Shown: positions 1 through 8,347, counted from the first letter of the stretch. The stretch is 23,876 nt of DNA from Candidatus Nomurabacteria bacterium (GCA_943354625.1 CALRCS010000002.1:1-23876), one strand, 5' to 3'. The notes: generated by a model not told the origin, from the letters alone. Numbers and translations are program-made.

Positions 1-1836
1 GCAATAAAACCTGGTGCATCAGTAAATTATCAAGATAAAAGATATTTTGGTGGAACAGGTACTATTTACTTGCGTGCAGTTGTCGATAATACAAGTTCTG
101 TTAGTGAATCAAATGAGAAAGATAATATTTCAGCATCGACGGTTATAGATATTATAGAGGGGCCAGCAGGCACCCCATCCACAAACATTTTGATTGACGC
201 CCCTGACCTTGTGGGTGAAAAACACGGATCTTCAGATAAGTTCTACCTAGGGGAAAATATATCAATAGGCTCATTTATAACAAATAAAGGAACTGCTCGT
301 GTTGAGGCACCAATTGTATCCTTTCAGTATTCTTCTGGTGATAGTACAAATTTTCAACCTTTATTTTCTGTCACTGGTGTCCCATTGAATCCTGGAGCAT
401 CATCAAATGTTAAAGACACAAGAAGCTTTCTTTATAATACCGGCACAGTATATATAAGAGCTTCCGTAAATGGTAAAATGTCAGATGTAACTAAGTTTCA
501 AATTATAGATAAGCCGGTTACCACAGCAATTAACGCTACTACAACTAGTAATCTAACACCAGTTACACCAGTAGTTACTGGCGCTGGTACAGGAGTTTCT
601 CGACAGTTTTATACTGGGCGCATGGTAACCATTAGTTCATCAGTTATAAATAATGGTAGTGGAACGGTACGAGGCACGGACGCAGTAATTCAATCGTCTA
701 TCGATGGAACAAACTTTACTGATTTGTATATTGGTCAAATACCTCCATTATTAGCAAATCTATCCTATAAGGTAGCAGGATATCAGACCGTAAATTATCC
801 TGGTGTTCGTTATTACCGCACTATTGTTGACAGGGGTGGTGTGATATCAGAATCAAATGAAAATGATAATATTTCTCCAGTAACAAGAGTCACTTTTATA
901 GATCCACAAGCACCAAAACTTGATAATCCAATTATTGCTCCTACTGTTACTCGACCAAACCTCACAGCTGACAGCCCAGATCTTATAGGTGCAGAACATG
1001 GGTCTTCTGGAGTTCTTTATAATGGAGAGAGTGTCAATGTTGGTTCATATGTATCAAATATGGGTAATGGCCCTTCAGCTTATGGTACTAATGTGATAAT
1101 TCAATCTTCTGAAGACGGTACAAACTTTATTGATTGGGTTACTTCTTCAGTACCAGCATTAAATAATGGTTCATCTATAAATGTTACTTCAAATAAAACT
1201 ATTAGTAATGTTGGCACGATATATTTACGAGCGATTATTGATAGGAATAATTCTGTAGCTGAATCGAATGAGAATGATAATATGTCTGGATTAACAAAGG
1301 TGAGTGTGGTGGATAGGCCAGTAGTAAAGAGTGTTGTTCCTGTAGTCACTCCTGTAGTTACTCCTGTCGTTGCTCCAGCAAATGATACTAGTGTAAAGAT
1401 TAACTTAACACCATCCACACCAGTAGTTGCCGGCGCTAGTACCGGAGTCTCTGGTCAGTATTACGTCGGAGGTATGGTGACTGTTAGTTCAACAGTTGTA
1501 AATAGTGAAGATACAGCTTCGCTTGGTACTGATGTAGTAATCCAATCATCTACCGATGGAACAAATTTCCAGGATCTATATGTTGGTCAGGTACCTCCTT
1601 TAACTAAGAGTTTGTACTACAGGGCTACAGGATATCCCCAAATTATAGGTCCCGGAGTTCGTTATTTCCGCACTATAGTTGATAGAAACAATGCAGTATC
1701 AGAATCAAATGAGGGTGATAATATTTCACCTGTAACTAGAGTAGAATTTATTACTAGACCAGTTACGCAAGGATATTTCACATCTTCTAATACTTCATTA
1801 ATTTGGGATTCAATAAAAGCACTGTTTGGGTTCTAG
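1..1836 (+). CDS. CARDB-repeat extracellular/adhesion-like protein (5' end outside window)
   Basis: The reading frame is open from base 1, so this is the C-terminal part of a longer protein; the true start and any signal peptide lie upstream. The visible 611 codons hold at least four Ig-like modules ending in a motif of the form D-x5-ESNExDN, typical of CARDB (cell-adhesion related) domains. Two module types alternate. One begins PDLVGEKHGSS or PDLIGAEHGSS; the other begins NLTPxTPVV and contains GTNFxDLYxGQxPPL. A short VVTPVV linker repeat (bases about 1334-1377) separates two modules. No cysteines, sortase motif or C-terminal transmembrane segment is visible; it ends SIKALFGF. A surface or secreted role is inferred from the domain family. 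It is followed by a hairpin terminator and is transcriptionally separate from tuf. Confidence 0.8.
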   Translation, partial: AIKPGASVNYQDKRYFGGTGTIYLRAVVDNTSSVSESNEKDNISASTVIDIIEGPAGTPSTNILIDAPDLVGEKHGSSDKFYLGENISIGSFITNKGTARVEAPIVSFQYSSGDSTNFQPLFSVTGVPLNPGASSNVKDTRSFLYNTGTVYIRASVNGKMSDVTKFQIIDKPVTTAINATTTSNLTPVTPVVTGAGTGVSRQFYTGRMVTISSSVINNGSGTVRGTDAVIQSSIDGTNFTDLYIGQIPPLLANLSYKVAGYQTVNYPGVRYYRTIVDRGGVISESNENDNISPVTRVTFIDPQAPKLDNPIIAPTVTRPNLTADSPDLIGAEHGSSGVLYNGESVNVGSYVSNMGNGPSAYGTNVIIQSSEDGTNFIDWVTSSVPALNNGSSINVTSNKTISNVGTIYLRAIIDRNNSVAESNENDNMSGLTKVSVVDRPVVKSVVPVVTPVVTPVVAPANDTSVKINLTPSTPVVAGASTGVSGQYYVGGMVTVSSTVVNSEDTASLGTDVVIQSSTDGTNFQDLYVGQVPPLTKSLYYRATGYPQIIGPGVRYFRTIVDRNNAVSESNEGDNISPVTRVEFITRPVTQGYFTSSNTSLIWDSIKALFGF

Positions 1837-1855
1837 AATAGATTAGTCAAAATAG

Positions 1856-1885
1856 TTGACTTCAAAACGCGTACTATGCTACTAT
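1856..1885 (+). promoter_or_regulatory. Promoter for the tuf-S10 operon, overlapping the terminator
   Basis: TTGACT (1856-1861), an 18-nt spacer and TACTAT (1880-1885), preceded directly by the extended -10 triplet TGC. The same TGC-TACTAT element recurs upstream of S14 (12326-12334), which supports it as a genuine promoter in this genome. The -10 lies in the loop of the terminator hairpin, so transcription would start in the terminator's 3' arm. Confidence 0.7.
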
Positions 1886-1902
1886 AGCCAGTACGCGTTT
1901 TT
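1864..1902 (+). terminator. Rho-independent terminator after the CARDB gene
   Basis: A perfect 12-bp stem pairs AAAACGCGTACT (1864-1875) with AGTACGCGTTTT (1890-1901), followed by more T. A nested GCTA/TAGC pairing (1878-1881/1885-1888) extends the hairpin. It starts 28 bases after the stop codon, which suits termination of the upstream gene. Confidence 0.8.
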
Positions 1903-1978
1903 GCGTTGGTGTGTCTGCTACTCTTAGTATTATTTAGGTATTTTAGGTATTTATTAATTTTATTTTTTTATATAATTT

Positions 1979-3169
1979 ATGGCAACAGCAGATTTTAATC
2001 GAACAAAGCCCCATGTTAACGTAGGTACTATTGGTCACGTTGACCATGGAAAGACTACTCTTACAACAGCTATTCTTGCAGTTCAAGCAAAGGATGGTCT
2101 AGCTACTATCAAAGCTTATTCAGATATTGCTAAAGGAGGTACAGTGCGAGATGCCACAAAAGTGGTTACTATTTCTCTAGCACACGTAGAGTATGAGTCA
2201 AATGCTCGTCACTACGCTCATATCGACGCTCCAGGTCACGCAGACTACATAAAGAACATGATTACAGGTGCCGCTCAGATGGACGGTGCTATTCTTGTTG
2301 TATCAGCTCTTGATGGTGTTATGCCACAAACACGAGAACATATTCTTCTTGCAAAGCAGGTCGGTGTTCCTCAAATCGTAGTTTTCCTAAATAAGTGCGA
2401 TATGGTTGCAGAGGCAGATCTTCTGGATCTAGTTGAAGAAGAAGTTCGTGAACTTCTTACAAAGAATGGTTTTGACGGAAAGGGCGCTCCAGTTATTAGA
2501 GGTTCTGCTCTAAAGGCACTTGAGGGTGATGCTGCATGGGTTGCAAAGATCAAGGATCTTATGAATGCTCTAGATACATATATTCCTATGCCAGTTAGAG
2601 AGGTTGATAAGCCTTTCCTAATGCCTATTGAAGATATATTTTCTATCGAAGGACGAGGTACTGTAGTAACAGGACGTATCGAAAGAGGTACAATCAAAGT
2701 TGGTGAAGAAGTAGAAGTTATTGGTTTCAAAGACACAACAAAGACTACTATCACTGGTATTGAAATGTTTAATAAATCTCTAAAAGAGGGAATTGCTGGG
2801 GATAATGCAGGTCTTCTATTGCGAGGTACAGGAAAGGATGATGTTACTCGAGGAATGGTTCTTGCAAAGACAGGATCAGTAAAGCCCCACACAGATTTTG
2901 AGTCAGAGGTTTACATTCTAAAGAAAGAAGAGGGTGGACGCCATACTCCATTTGCTACTGGATACAAGCCTCAGTTCTATATCAGAACAACAGACGTTAC
3001 TGGAGAAGTGACATTAGCTACAGGAGTAGAAATGGTTATGCCGGGAGATACTGTTACCTTCAAGGTAAAGCTGGTGTCCCCAGTAGCCATGGAAGAAAAG
3101 ATGAGATTTGCTATTAGAGAGGGAGGAAAGACTGTAGGTGCGGGAGTTGTAACAAAAATAGTTGCATAA
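1979..3169 (+). CDS. tuf: Elongation factor Tu
   Basis: GTPase that delivers aminoacyl-tRNA to the ribosomal A site. At 396 residues it has the normal length. Visible motifs are the P-loop GHVDHGKT (residues 19-26), DAPGHADY for G3 (canonical DCPGH), NKCD for G4, and the C-terminal beta-barrel domains with GRGTVVTGRIERG. Switch I is unusual: the canonical RGITI is replaced by KVVTI (residues 61-65), keeping the Mg-coordinating Thr but losing Arg-Gly. The segment before it, KGGTVRDAT, replaces the usual APEEKA. It is first in the transcript, 15 bp before S10; S12, S7 and EF-G are not upstream. No Shine-Dalgarno is present in the T-rich leader. The identification is certain. Confidence 0.98.
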   Translation: MATADFNRTKPHVNVGTIGHVDHGKTTLTTAILAVQAKDGLATIKAYSDIAKGGTVRDATKVVTISLAHVEYESNARHYAHIDAPGHADYIKNMITGAAQMDGAILVVSALDGVMPQTREHILLAKQVGVPQIVVFLNKCDMVAEADLLDLVEEEVRELLTKNGFDGKGAPVIRGSALKALEGDAAWVAKIKDLMNALDTYIPMPVREVDKPFLMPIEDIFSIEGRGTVVTGRIERGTIKVGEEVEVIGFKDTTKTTITGIEMFNKSLKEGIAGDNAGLLLRGTGKDDVTRGMVLAKTGSVKPHTDFESEVYILKKEEGGRHTPFATGYKPQFYIRTTDVTGEVTLATGVEMVMPGDTVTFKVKLVSPVAMEEKMRFAIREGGKTVGAGVVTKIVA

Positions 3170-3184
3170 TAAATTATAAATTTT

Positions 3185-3577
3185 ATGGTAACTAGTATCT
3201 CTAAAGAAACAAAAACAGTTAAGAAAGTATCAAAAGCTACTGTAGCAAAAAAGCTAGGTGCAGAAGCTGAAGTTACAAAACTTAGAATCAGAGTTCGTGC
3301 ATATGAACATAAAATTCTTGATGCTTCTTTAAAACAAATTATGGATACTGCAATTCGTTATGACGTTCAGTTTTTTGGTCCTATTCCACTTCCTACAGAA
3401 ATTAAAAAATACACAGTAAACCGCGCATCTTTTGTTTTCAAAAATGCTCGTGAGCAGTTCGAAATGAGAGTTCATAAGCGTCTTATTGATATTTTGAATC
3501 CAAATCAAAAAATTATAGAAGCTCTTACTAACCTTAGCCTTCCATCAGGTGTGAATATCGATGTAAAAATGATGTAA
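3185..3577 (+). CDS. rpsJ: Ribosomal protein S10 (uS10)
   Basis: Small-subunit head protein and, in other bacteria, a partner of NusB in antitermination. The core starts near residue 30 (KLRIRVRAYEHKILD) and continues through FFGPIPLPTEIKKYTVNR and REQFEMRVHKRLIDI. The protein has 130 residues against about 102 in E. coli. The extra length is a Lys/Thr/Val-rich N-terminal extension of about 28 residues. An in-frame start closer to the core is not obvious, so the long form is kept. It lies 15 bp after tuf in the same operon. Confidence 0.97.
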   Translation: MVTSISKETKTVKKVSKATVAKKLGAEAEVTKLRIRVRAYEHKILDASLKQIMDTAIRYDVQFFGPIPLPTEIKKYTVNRASFVFKNAREQFEMRVHKRLIDILNPNQKIIEALTNLSLPSGVNIDVKMM

Positions 3578-3599
3578 TTATTTAATTAATATATACCGT

Positions 3600-4154
3600 A
3601 TGAAATTTATTCTTGGAAGAAAATTAAATATGACTCAAGTATTCGATAAAGATGGTCTTGTTCATCCTGCAACTATTGTAGATGTTACACCTATTACTGT
3701 TACTCAAGTAAAAACAAAAGAGAAAGATGGTTATACAGCTCTACAAGTTTCTACAAAAAAGGCTAAAAGAGAAGAAAAAAAGGAATTTCGTCTTGATGCA
3801 CCTACACAAAAAGTCGGTGATACTATTGATTTAAGCCAGTTTGCTATTGGAGATACTGTTCGCGTTAGTGCTATATCAAAGGGTAAAGGTTTTCAGGGTG
3901 TTGTGAAGCGTCATGGTTTCGGAGGAGGTCCTAGATCTCATGGTCAAAAGCACTCAGAACGTGAACCTGGTTCTATCGGAGGAGGGCTTCGAAATAAAGT
4001 TCCAAAGAAGATGAGAATGGCCGGAAGAATGGGTGGTGATAGGATTACAATAAAGAATCTTTCAATAGTTCATATTGACTTACCAACCAATACTCTATAT
4101 ATTTCAGGGACTGTTCCTGGAAGAAGGGGAACTCTAGTGGAGATTACGGGGTAA
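3600..4154 (+). CDS. rplC: Ribosomal protein L3 (uL3)
   Basis: Large-subunit assembly-initiating protein whose loop reaches the peptidyl transferase centre. Diagnostic segments are GRKLNMTQVFDKDG at the N terminus, then GKGFQGVVKRHGF, HSEREPGSIGG and KMAGRMG-like sequence (MRMAGRMGGD) in the loop. It has 184 residues, shorter than the roughly 209 of E. coli, through a reduced middle region; this fits a streamlined CPR ribosome. The start is preceded by AATATATACCGT rather than a Shine-Dalgarno. It lies 22 bp after S10 in the S10 operon. Confidence 0.97.
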   Translation: MKFILGRKLNMTQVFDKDGLVHPATIVDVTPITVTQVKTKEKDGYTALQVSTKKAKREEKKEFRLDAPTQKVGDTIDLSQFAIGDTVRVSAISKGKGFQGVVKRHGFGGGPRSHGQKHSEREPGSIGGGLRNKVPKKMRMAGRMGGDRITIKNLSIVHIDLPTNTLYISGTVPGRRGTLVEITG

Positions 4155-4178
4155 GACTTCAATATTAAAAATATAAAA

Positions 4179-4823
4179 ATGGAAACAACCGTATACAATC
4201 AAACAGGGAAAGAAGCTGGAAAGATAAAACTTCCAGAAGCAGTCTTTGGGCTGTCTTGGAATGCTGACCTTGTTCATCAGGTTGTTGTTTCTATGACTTC
4301 ATCTGCCAGACACTCTATTGCAAATACAAAAACCCGAGGTGAAGTAAGTGGAGGAGGAAAAAAGCCATGGCAACAGAAGGGTACTGGTCGCGCTAGACAT
4401 GGTTCTACACGTTCTCCTATATGGGTCGGTGGAGGTATTGCACATGGACCGCGTGCTGATAAGAACTACGATCGTAAAATAAATAAAAAGGCAAAAACGA
4501 AGGCACTTTATACTATTCTTTCAAAGAAATTTAAGGATGGAGAAGTGCTTTTTATTGACTCACTTTCATTCAAGGTTCCAAAAGCGAGTGATGCAAAAAA
4601 CACTCTTTTGGCTTTTTCAAAGATAAAAGGTTTTGAGAAGTTCGCAACAAAGCCAAAGAACGTAGCCATCATCAGTATCGACAAAAAGACTCCCGAGCTT
4701 ACGAAGAGTTTCAAAAACTTTGGGAATCTTGATATTGAAGAATTCAGAAATATCAACCCAGTTTCTGTTTTAAATCATAAGTATTTAGTTATTGCTAACC
4801 CAAAAGAATTATTTAATAAATAA
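4179..4823 (+). CDS. rplD: Ribosomal protein L4 (uL4)
   Basis: Binds 23S rRNA domain I, and its long loop lines the nascent-chain tunnel. In E. coli it also represses the S10 operon; no equivalent leader was identified here. Visible signature: a loop of Gly and basic residues around residues 45-95, with TRGEVSGGGKKPWQQKGTGR and ARHGSTRSPIWVGGG, followed by the alpha/beta RNA-binding domain. At 214 residues it is of normal length. It lies 24 bp after L3 and ends one base before L23. Confidence 0.97.
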   Translation: METTVYNQTGKEAGKIKLPEAVFGLSWNADLVHQVVVSMTSSARHSIANTKTRGEVSGGGKKPWQQKGTGRARHGSTRSPIWVGGGIAHGPRADKNYDRKINKKAKTKALYTILSKKFKDGEVLFIDSLSFKVPKASDAKNTLLAFSKIKGFEKFATKPKNVAIISIDKKTPELTKSFKNFGNLDIEEFRNINPVSVLNHKYLVIANPKELFNK

Positions 4824-4824
4824 C

Positions 4825-5094
4825 ATGTCTACTATTATCCGCCCAAGAATTACAGAGAAAGCAGGAGTAATGAGCGAAAAACTTAATGTTTATACTTTTG
4901 AGGTGGAAAAGAATTCAACTAAACACTCAGTTGCACAAGAAATAAAGACTTTATATAAAGTTACCCCTATAAAAGTAAATATAGTAAATCTCCCAGAAAG
5001 AAAGGTTATTGTGAGAGGAAAGAGAGGTGTGCAATCAGCCGTTAAAAAGGCTCTTGTTTATCTTAAAAAAGGGGATAAAATAAATATCGCATAA
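4825..5094 (+). CDS. rplW: Ribosomal protein L23 (uL23)
   Basis: Sits at the tunnel exit and in other bacteria is the docking site for trigger factor and SRP. The sequence reads MSTIIRPRITEKAGVMSE, then YTFEVEKNSTKHSVAQEI and KVNIVNLPERK, the typical L23 core. The ATG at 4825 is chosen because it gives the usual N terminus and sits one base after the L4 stop. A longer in-frame extension from 4792 would overlap L4 and has no conserved sequence. The product is 89 residues; translational coupling with L4 is likely. Confidence 0.96.
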   Translation: MSTIIRPRITEKAGVMSEKLNVYTFEVEKNSTKHSVAQEIKTLYKVTPIKVNIVNLPERKVIVRGKRGVQSAVKKALVYLKKGDKINIA

Positions 5095-5095
5095 T

Positions 5096-5956
5096 ATGAA
5101 AAGCTATAACCCAAACACACCTTCGAGACGACACATGACAACGATTCCATATCGTGACTATATTACCGCTTCTGAGCCCCACAAGGCCCTTACAAAGGGA
5201 ATGAAGAGGGATATGGGAAGAAATGCCTTCGGACGCATTACTGTTCGCCATAAGGGTGGTGGACACAAGAAACTCTATCGAATGGTTGATTTTGCTTACG
5301 ATAAGAAAAATGTTCCAGCAAAAATCACTACTATTGAATATGACCCTTTTAGAACAGGTTTTATTGCTTTGGTAAATTACGCTGATGGCGAAAAGAGATA
5401 TGTACTCGTCCCAAAGAGCATGAAGGTTGGTGATACGTTTATTGTTTCAGAGACTGCACCTGTAGAAATAGGTAATAGACTTCCTCTGAAAAAAATTCCA
5501 GTTGGTACCTTTGTTTACAATATTGAAATCAAACCTCATGGTGGATCAAAGCTTGTTCGTTCAGCTGGATCATTTGCTCAAGTCATCGCAAATGACGCTG
5601 GATATACTCACATAAAACTTCCTTCAACAGAAGTAAGAAAAGTTCATGACAATGCTTGGGCTACTATTGGTACGGTTTCAAATGATGAAAACCGTTTGGT
5701 AAATATTGGTAAGGCAGGCCGATCAAGGTGGTTGGGAATTCGTCCAACCGTCCGAGGTTCTGCCCAAAACCCTGTGGATCACCCATACGGAGGAGGTGAA
5801 CAGAGAACGGGTAGAGGTCTTCGAAGGTTGAAGACTCGATGGGGTAAGCCAGCTGGAAAAGGCCAGAAGACTCGAACTCCAAAGAAGTATTCAAATGTTT
5901 TTGTCATCTCACGTCGTCGAGTGGGAAAGAATAAGAATGTAGAAAGAAATGGTTAA
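5096..5956 (+). CDS. rplB: Ribosomal protein L2 (uL2)
   Basis: Essential for subunit association and the peptidyl transferase centre. At 286 residues it has the normal length. Family features: KSYNPNTPSRR at the N terminus, GRITVRHKGGGHKKLYR, and the conserved C-terminal loop PVDHPYGGGEQRTGRG, followed by TRWGKPAGKGQKTR. The start is one base after the L23 stop. A 106-bp gap with its own promoter separates it from S19. Confidence 0.98.
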   Translation: MKSYNPNTPSRRHMTTIPYRDYITASEPHKALTKGMKRDMGRNAFGRITVRHKGGGHKKLYRMVDFAYDKKNVPAKITTIEYDPFRTGFIALVNYADGEKRYVLVPKSMKVGDTFIVSETAPVEIGNRLPLKKIPVGTFVYNIEIKPHGGSKLVRSAGSFAQVIANDAGYTHIKLPSTEVRKVHDNAWATIGTVSNDENRLVNIGKAGRSRWLGIRPTVRGSAQNPVDHPYGGGEQRTGRGLRRLKTRWGKPAGKGQKTRTPKKYSNVFVISRRRVGKNKNVERNG

Positions 5957-6025
5957 CGTATCCATTAAAGTAATGAAGTCTCTTATAGATAAGTTGCTAT
6001 GTCACTTATTTCTAAGAAGAGATTC

Positions 6026-6054
6026 TTGACTTTAAGCCATATTTTGATTAGTAT
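6026..6054 (+). promoter_or_regulatory. Internal promoter upstream of S19
   Basis: TTGACT (6026-6031), exactly 17 nt, then TAGTAT (6049-6054), followed by only 8 nt before the S19 ATG at 6063. A transcript from here would have almost no 5' UTR. The L2-S19 gap of 106 bp is by far the longest within this part of the operon, which also fits an internal promoter. Confidence 0.55.
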
Positions 6055-6062
6055 AAAAAACC

Positions 6063-6410
6063 ATGTCACGATCACTTTATAAAGGACCATATGTTGAGGA
6101 GCGACTCTTAAAAAAGATCGCCGGAAAAAAACCAGTTGAAACTGGGGTTATTAAGACTTGGTACCGCCGAAGTCAGATATCTCCTGAGATGGTTGGATTT
6201 ATTTTTGGTGTGTATAATGGTCGACAGCACATAGAGGTACTCGTTTCAGAAGAAATGGTAGGACACAGACTTGGTGAATTTTCTCCAACACGTAAGTTCA
6301 TAAGACATGGAGGAAAGATGCAAAAGGAGCTAGAGATAAAAGCAAAAGAGGCTGAAGTTAATGCTGCAAAGTCTGCAAAAGAGGCAGCTGCTGCACCCGT
6401 AAAGAAATAA
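6063..6410 (+). CDS. rpsS: Ribosomal protein S19 (uS19)
   Basis: Head protein of the 30S subunit, which pairs with S13 near the A site. Typical sequence: SRSLYKGPYVEERLLKK, then VIKTWYRRSQISPEMVG and VYNGRQHIEVLVSEEMVGHRLGEFSPTRKF. It has 115 residues against about 92 in E. coli. The excess is a C-terminal tail from about residue 90, rich in Ala, Lys and Glu. The upstream promoter at 6026 suggests that it heads a sub-operon. Confidence 0.97.
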   Translation: MSRSLYKGPYVEERLLKKIAGKKPVETGVIKTWYRRSQISPEMVGFIFGVYNGRQHIEVLVSEEMVGHRLGEFSPTRKFIRHGGKMQKELEIKAKEAEVNAAKSAKEAAAAPVKK

Positions 6411-6423
6411 TTTTATAATATTT

Positions 6424-6780
6424 ATGATAACTGCATCACTAAAAAATTACAGACAATCACCTAGAAAGGTTAGAAGTGTTGCAAATCTAGTACGTGGTAA
6501 ATCCGTAGATCAAGCACTAAATACTCTAAGTTTTTTAAGTAAAAAGGCTGCAGATCCTCTTTATGGTTTGCTTATGTCCGCTATCGCAAATGCAAAGAAC
6601 AATTTTAATATAGAAAAGGAGGGTCTTATGATAAAAGAACTCCGCGTAGACGTAGGAGTTACAATGAAGCGTAGAATGCCTCGAGCCCGTGGTAATTCTT
6701 ATCCTATAAACAAAAGAACAAGCCATATCTGTTTATTATTAGAAGCTAAACCAGAAAAGGTTAAAAAAGAAAAAAAATAA
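6424..6780 (+). CDS. rplV: Ribosomal protein L22 (uL22)
   Basis: Lines the exit tunnel through an extended beta-hairpin. Visible: the N-terminal YRQSPRKVRSVANLVRGKSV helix region and the hairpin MKRRMPRARGNSYPINKRTSHI. The 118 residues match the family, with a short Lys-rich tail. The start follows S19 by 13 bp and is preceded only by an AT-rich stretch. It is followed after 1 bp by S3. Confidence 0.97.
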   Translation: MITASLKNYRQSPRKVRSVANLVRGKSVDQALNTLSFLSKKAADPLYGLLMSAIANAKNNFNIEKEGLMIKELRVDVGVTMKRRMPRARGNSYPINKRTSHICLLLEAKPEKVKKEKK

Positions 6781-6781
6781 C

Positions 6782-7462
6782 ATGTCACACTCAGTACACC
6801 CATTTTCACATAGACTAGGAATCATACGTGACTGGAAGAGTCGCTGGATTGCTCGTGACAAAAGTTATAGAACAGCTTTAAAGGCAGATTTACTTATTCG
6901 ACAATTTCTTACAAAAGAACTTAGAACTTTTTACCTTTCTGATATTCAAATCGAAAGAAATCAAAAGTCCCTAAAGGTGATTATCAGAAGTTCACGTCCA
7001 GGTATGATAATAGGACGAAGTGGAGATGGAATGACAAAACTCCGTGATAAGGTTTTAGCTCTACTTACAAAGAGGGGAATAGATCTTTCTGGTCAAGAAC
7101 TCAAGCTAGATATCGAAGAAGTAAGAAATCCAGAATCAAATGCAGCTATCGTGGCTATGATGGTTGCTGAGGCTCTAGAGAAACGTCTTCCATTTCGAAG
7201 AGTTTTAAAGCAGACACTAGAAAAAGTTATTGCTAGTAAAGAAGTAAAGGGTGCAAAAATAAAGCTATCTGGACGTTTGGGTGGTGCTGAAATGGCACGT
7301 CGAGAAGATTTGAAAAAGGGACAGATTCCACTTCAGACCCTTCGAGCTGATATAGATTTTGCTCGTGAAAAGGCTCATATGACATATGGAGATATTGGAA
7401 TAAAAGTTTGGATTTATAAAGGTCTAATTTTCGAAAAGGACATTAAGAATATAAAAAACTAA
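6782..7462 (+). CDS. rpsC: Ribosomal protein S3 (uS3)
   Basis: Forms part of the mRNA entry site and helicase region. The KH domain is visible with its GxxG in SSRPGMIIGRSGDGMTKL (residues about 72-90). The C-terminal domain has GAKIKLSGRLGGAEMARRE and then the ADIDFA and GIKVWIYKG segments. The 226 residues are close to the E. coli length. One base separates it from the L22 stop, and L16 begins one base after its own stop. Confidence 0.98.
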   Translation: MSHSVHPFSHRLGIIRDWKSRWIARDKSYRTALKADLLIRQFLTKELRTFYLSDIQIERNQKSLKVIIRSSRPGMIIGRSGDGMTKLRDKVLALLTKRGIDLSGQELKLDIEEVRNPESNAAIVAMMVAEALEKRLPFRRVLKQTLEKVIASKEVKGAKIKLSGRLGGAEMARREDLKKGQIPLQTLRADIDFAREKAHMTYGDIGIKVWIYKGLIFEKDIKNIKN

Positions 7463-7463
7463 T

Positions 7464-7895
7464 ATGTTATTTCCTAAAAAAGTAAAATTCAGAAAGTGGC
7501 ACACTGGCCGACAAAATGCAAAGAAACTTGCAAAGGCTGTTGATACTCGCGGAGTTGAGATTTCTTTTGGTTCTTATGGCCTAAAGGCTTTAAAGTACGG
7601 AAGACTTTCATCAAATGAAATCGAGGCTGCTAGAAAGGTTATGACACGATATGCTACAAAATCAGGAAAAGTTTGGGTACGTATTTTTCCTGATAGACCA
7701 TTTACACAAAAGCCTCCAGAGGTTAAGCTTGGAAAAGGAAAGGGAGAGCCTATGGGATTTACGGCTCCAGTAAAGGCTGGCCGTATCCTCTTTGAAATTG
7801 ATGGAGTTCCTGATAATGTAGCACAAGAGGCTTTAAGAAAGGCTGGCACAAAGATTTCCGTAAAGACAAAGGTTGTTAGTCGAAATATGATGTAA
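7464..7895 (+). CDS. rplP: Ribosomal protein L16 (uL16)
   Basis: Contacts A- and P-site tRNA on the 50S subunit. Recognisable by MLFPKKVKFRKWHTGR at the start, VEISFGSYGLKAL, VWVRIFPDRPFTQKPPEVKLGKGKG and GRILFEIDGV. At 143 residues it has normal length. It sits tightly between S3 (1 bp) and L29 (10 bp). Confidence 0.98.
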   Translation: MLFPKKVKFRKWHTGRQNAKKLAKAVDTRGVEISFGSYGLKALKYGRLSSNEIEAARKVMTRYATKSGKVWVRIFPDRPFTQKPPEVKLGKGKGEPMGFTAPVKAGRILFEIDGVPDNVAQEALRKAGTKISVKTKVVSRNMM

Positions 7896-7905
7896 TACGA
7901 AATAT

Positions 7906-8094
7906 ATGAAAGAATACAAAAATAAAACTCAAGAGGATTTAAATAAGCTTATAAAAGAGAAAAGAGAAACTTTACGAAGTTTTCGATTCAATTCAACCGG
8001 AGCAAAAACAAAAAATGTAAAACTTAGCCATACCATAAAGAAAGAGATCGCACGAATTATGACAGAATTATCAATACAAAAACATGCAAAATAA
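7906..8094 (+). CDS. rpmC: Ribosomal protein L29 (uL29)
   Basis: Small two-helix protein near the tunnel exit. It has 62 residues and is almost entirely alpha-helical and basic. Its pattern, EDLNKLIKEKRETLRSFRFNST followed by KLSHTIKKEIARIMTEL, fits L29. Position between L16 and S17 supports the call. Its last 11 bases overlap the start of S17, indicating translational coupling. Confidence 0.93.
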   Translation: MKEYKNKTQEDLNKLIKEKRETLRSFRFNSTGAKTKNVKLSHTIKKEIARIMTELSIQKHAK

Positions 8095-8347
8095 AACAAT
8101 ACAAAACAATACAGAAAGTGAAGCAAGGAGAAAAACTCTTTCTGGTATTGTAGTATCTGATAAAATGAAAGATACTATCGTCGTTCGTGTTGGGCGTTTT
8201 GTAAAAAACCCAAAGTATGGTAAATATGTAACATCACATAAGAAGTACAAGGTACACGATGCTGGTAATACAAAGAAGATAGGGGATAAGGTGACTATAG
8301 AGTCATGTCGACCAATGTCAAAAGATAAGTCATTCAAAGTAATATAA
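8084..8347 (+). CDS. rpsQ: Ribosomal protein S17 (uS17)
   Basis: Primary 16S rRNA-binding OB-fold protein. Core: RRKTLSGIVVSDKMKDTIVVRVGRFVKNPKYGKYV, then KKYKVHDAGNTKKIGDKVTIESCRPMSK. It has 87 residues. The only plausible start is the ATG at 8084 inside the L29 coding end; it gives a 14-residue Asn/Thr/Glu-rich leader before the core. The next gene, L14, follows after 4 bp. Confidence 0.96.
   Translation: MQNKTIQNNTESEARRKTLSGIVVSDKMKDTIVVRVGRFVKNPKYGKYVTSHKKYKVHDAGNTKKIGDKVTIESCRPMSKDKSFKVI

Noticed and set aside
1933..1950. Tandem TTTAGGTAT pair in the tuf leader
   Set aside because: Only two short AT-rich copies; likely chance, with no function visible.
2371..2892. 173-residue minus-strand ORF inside tuf
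   Set aside because: It is a shadow of a highly conserved gene.
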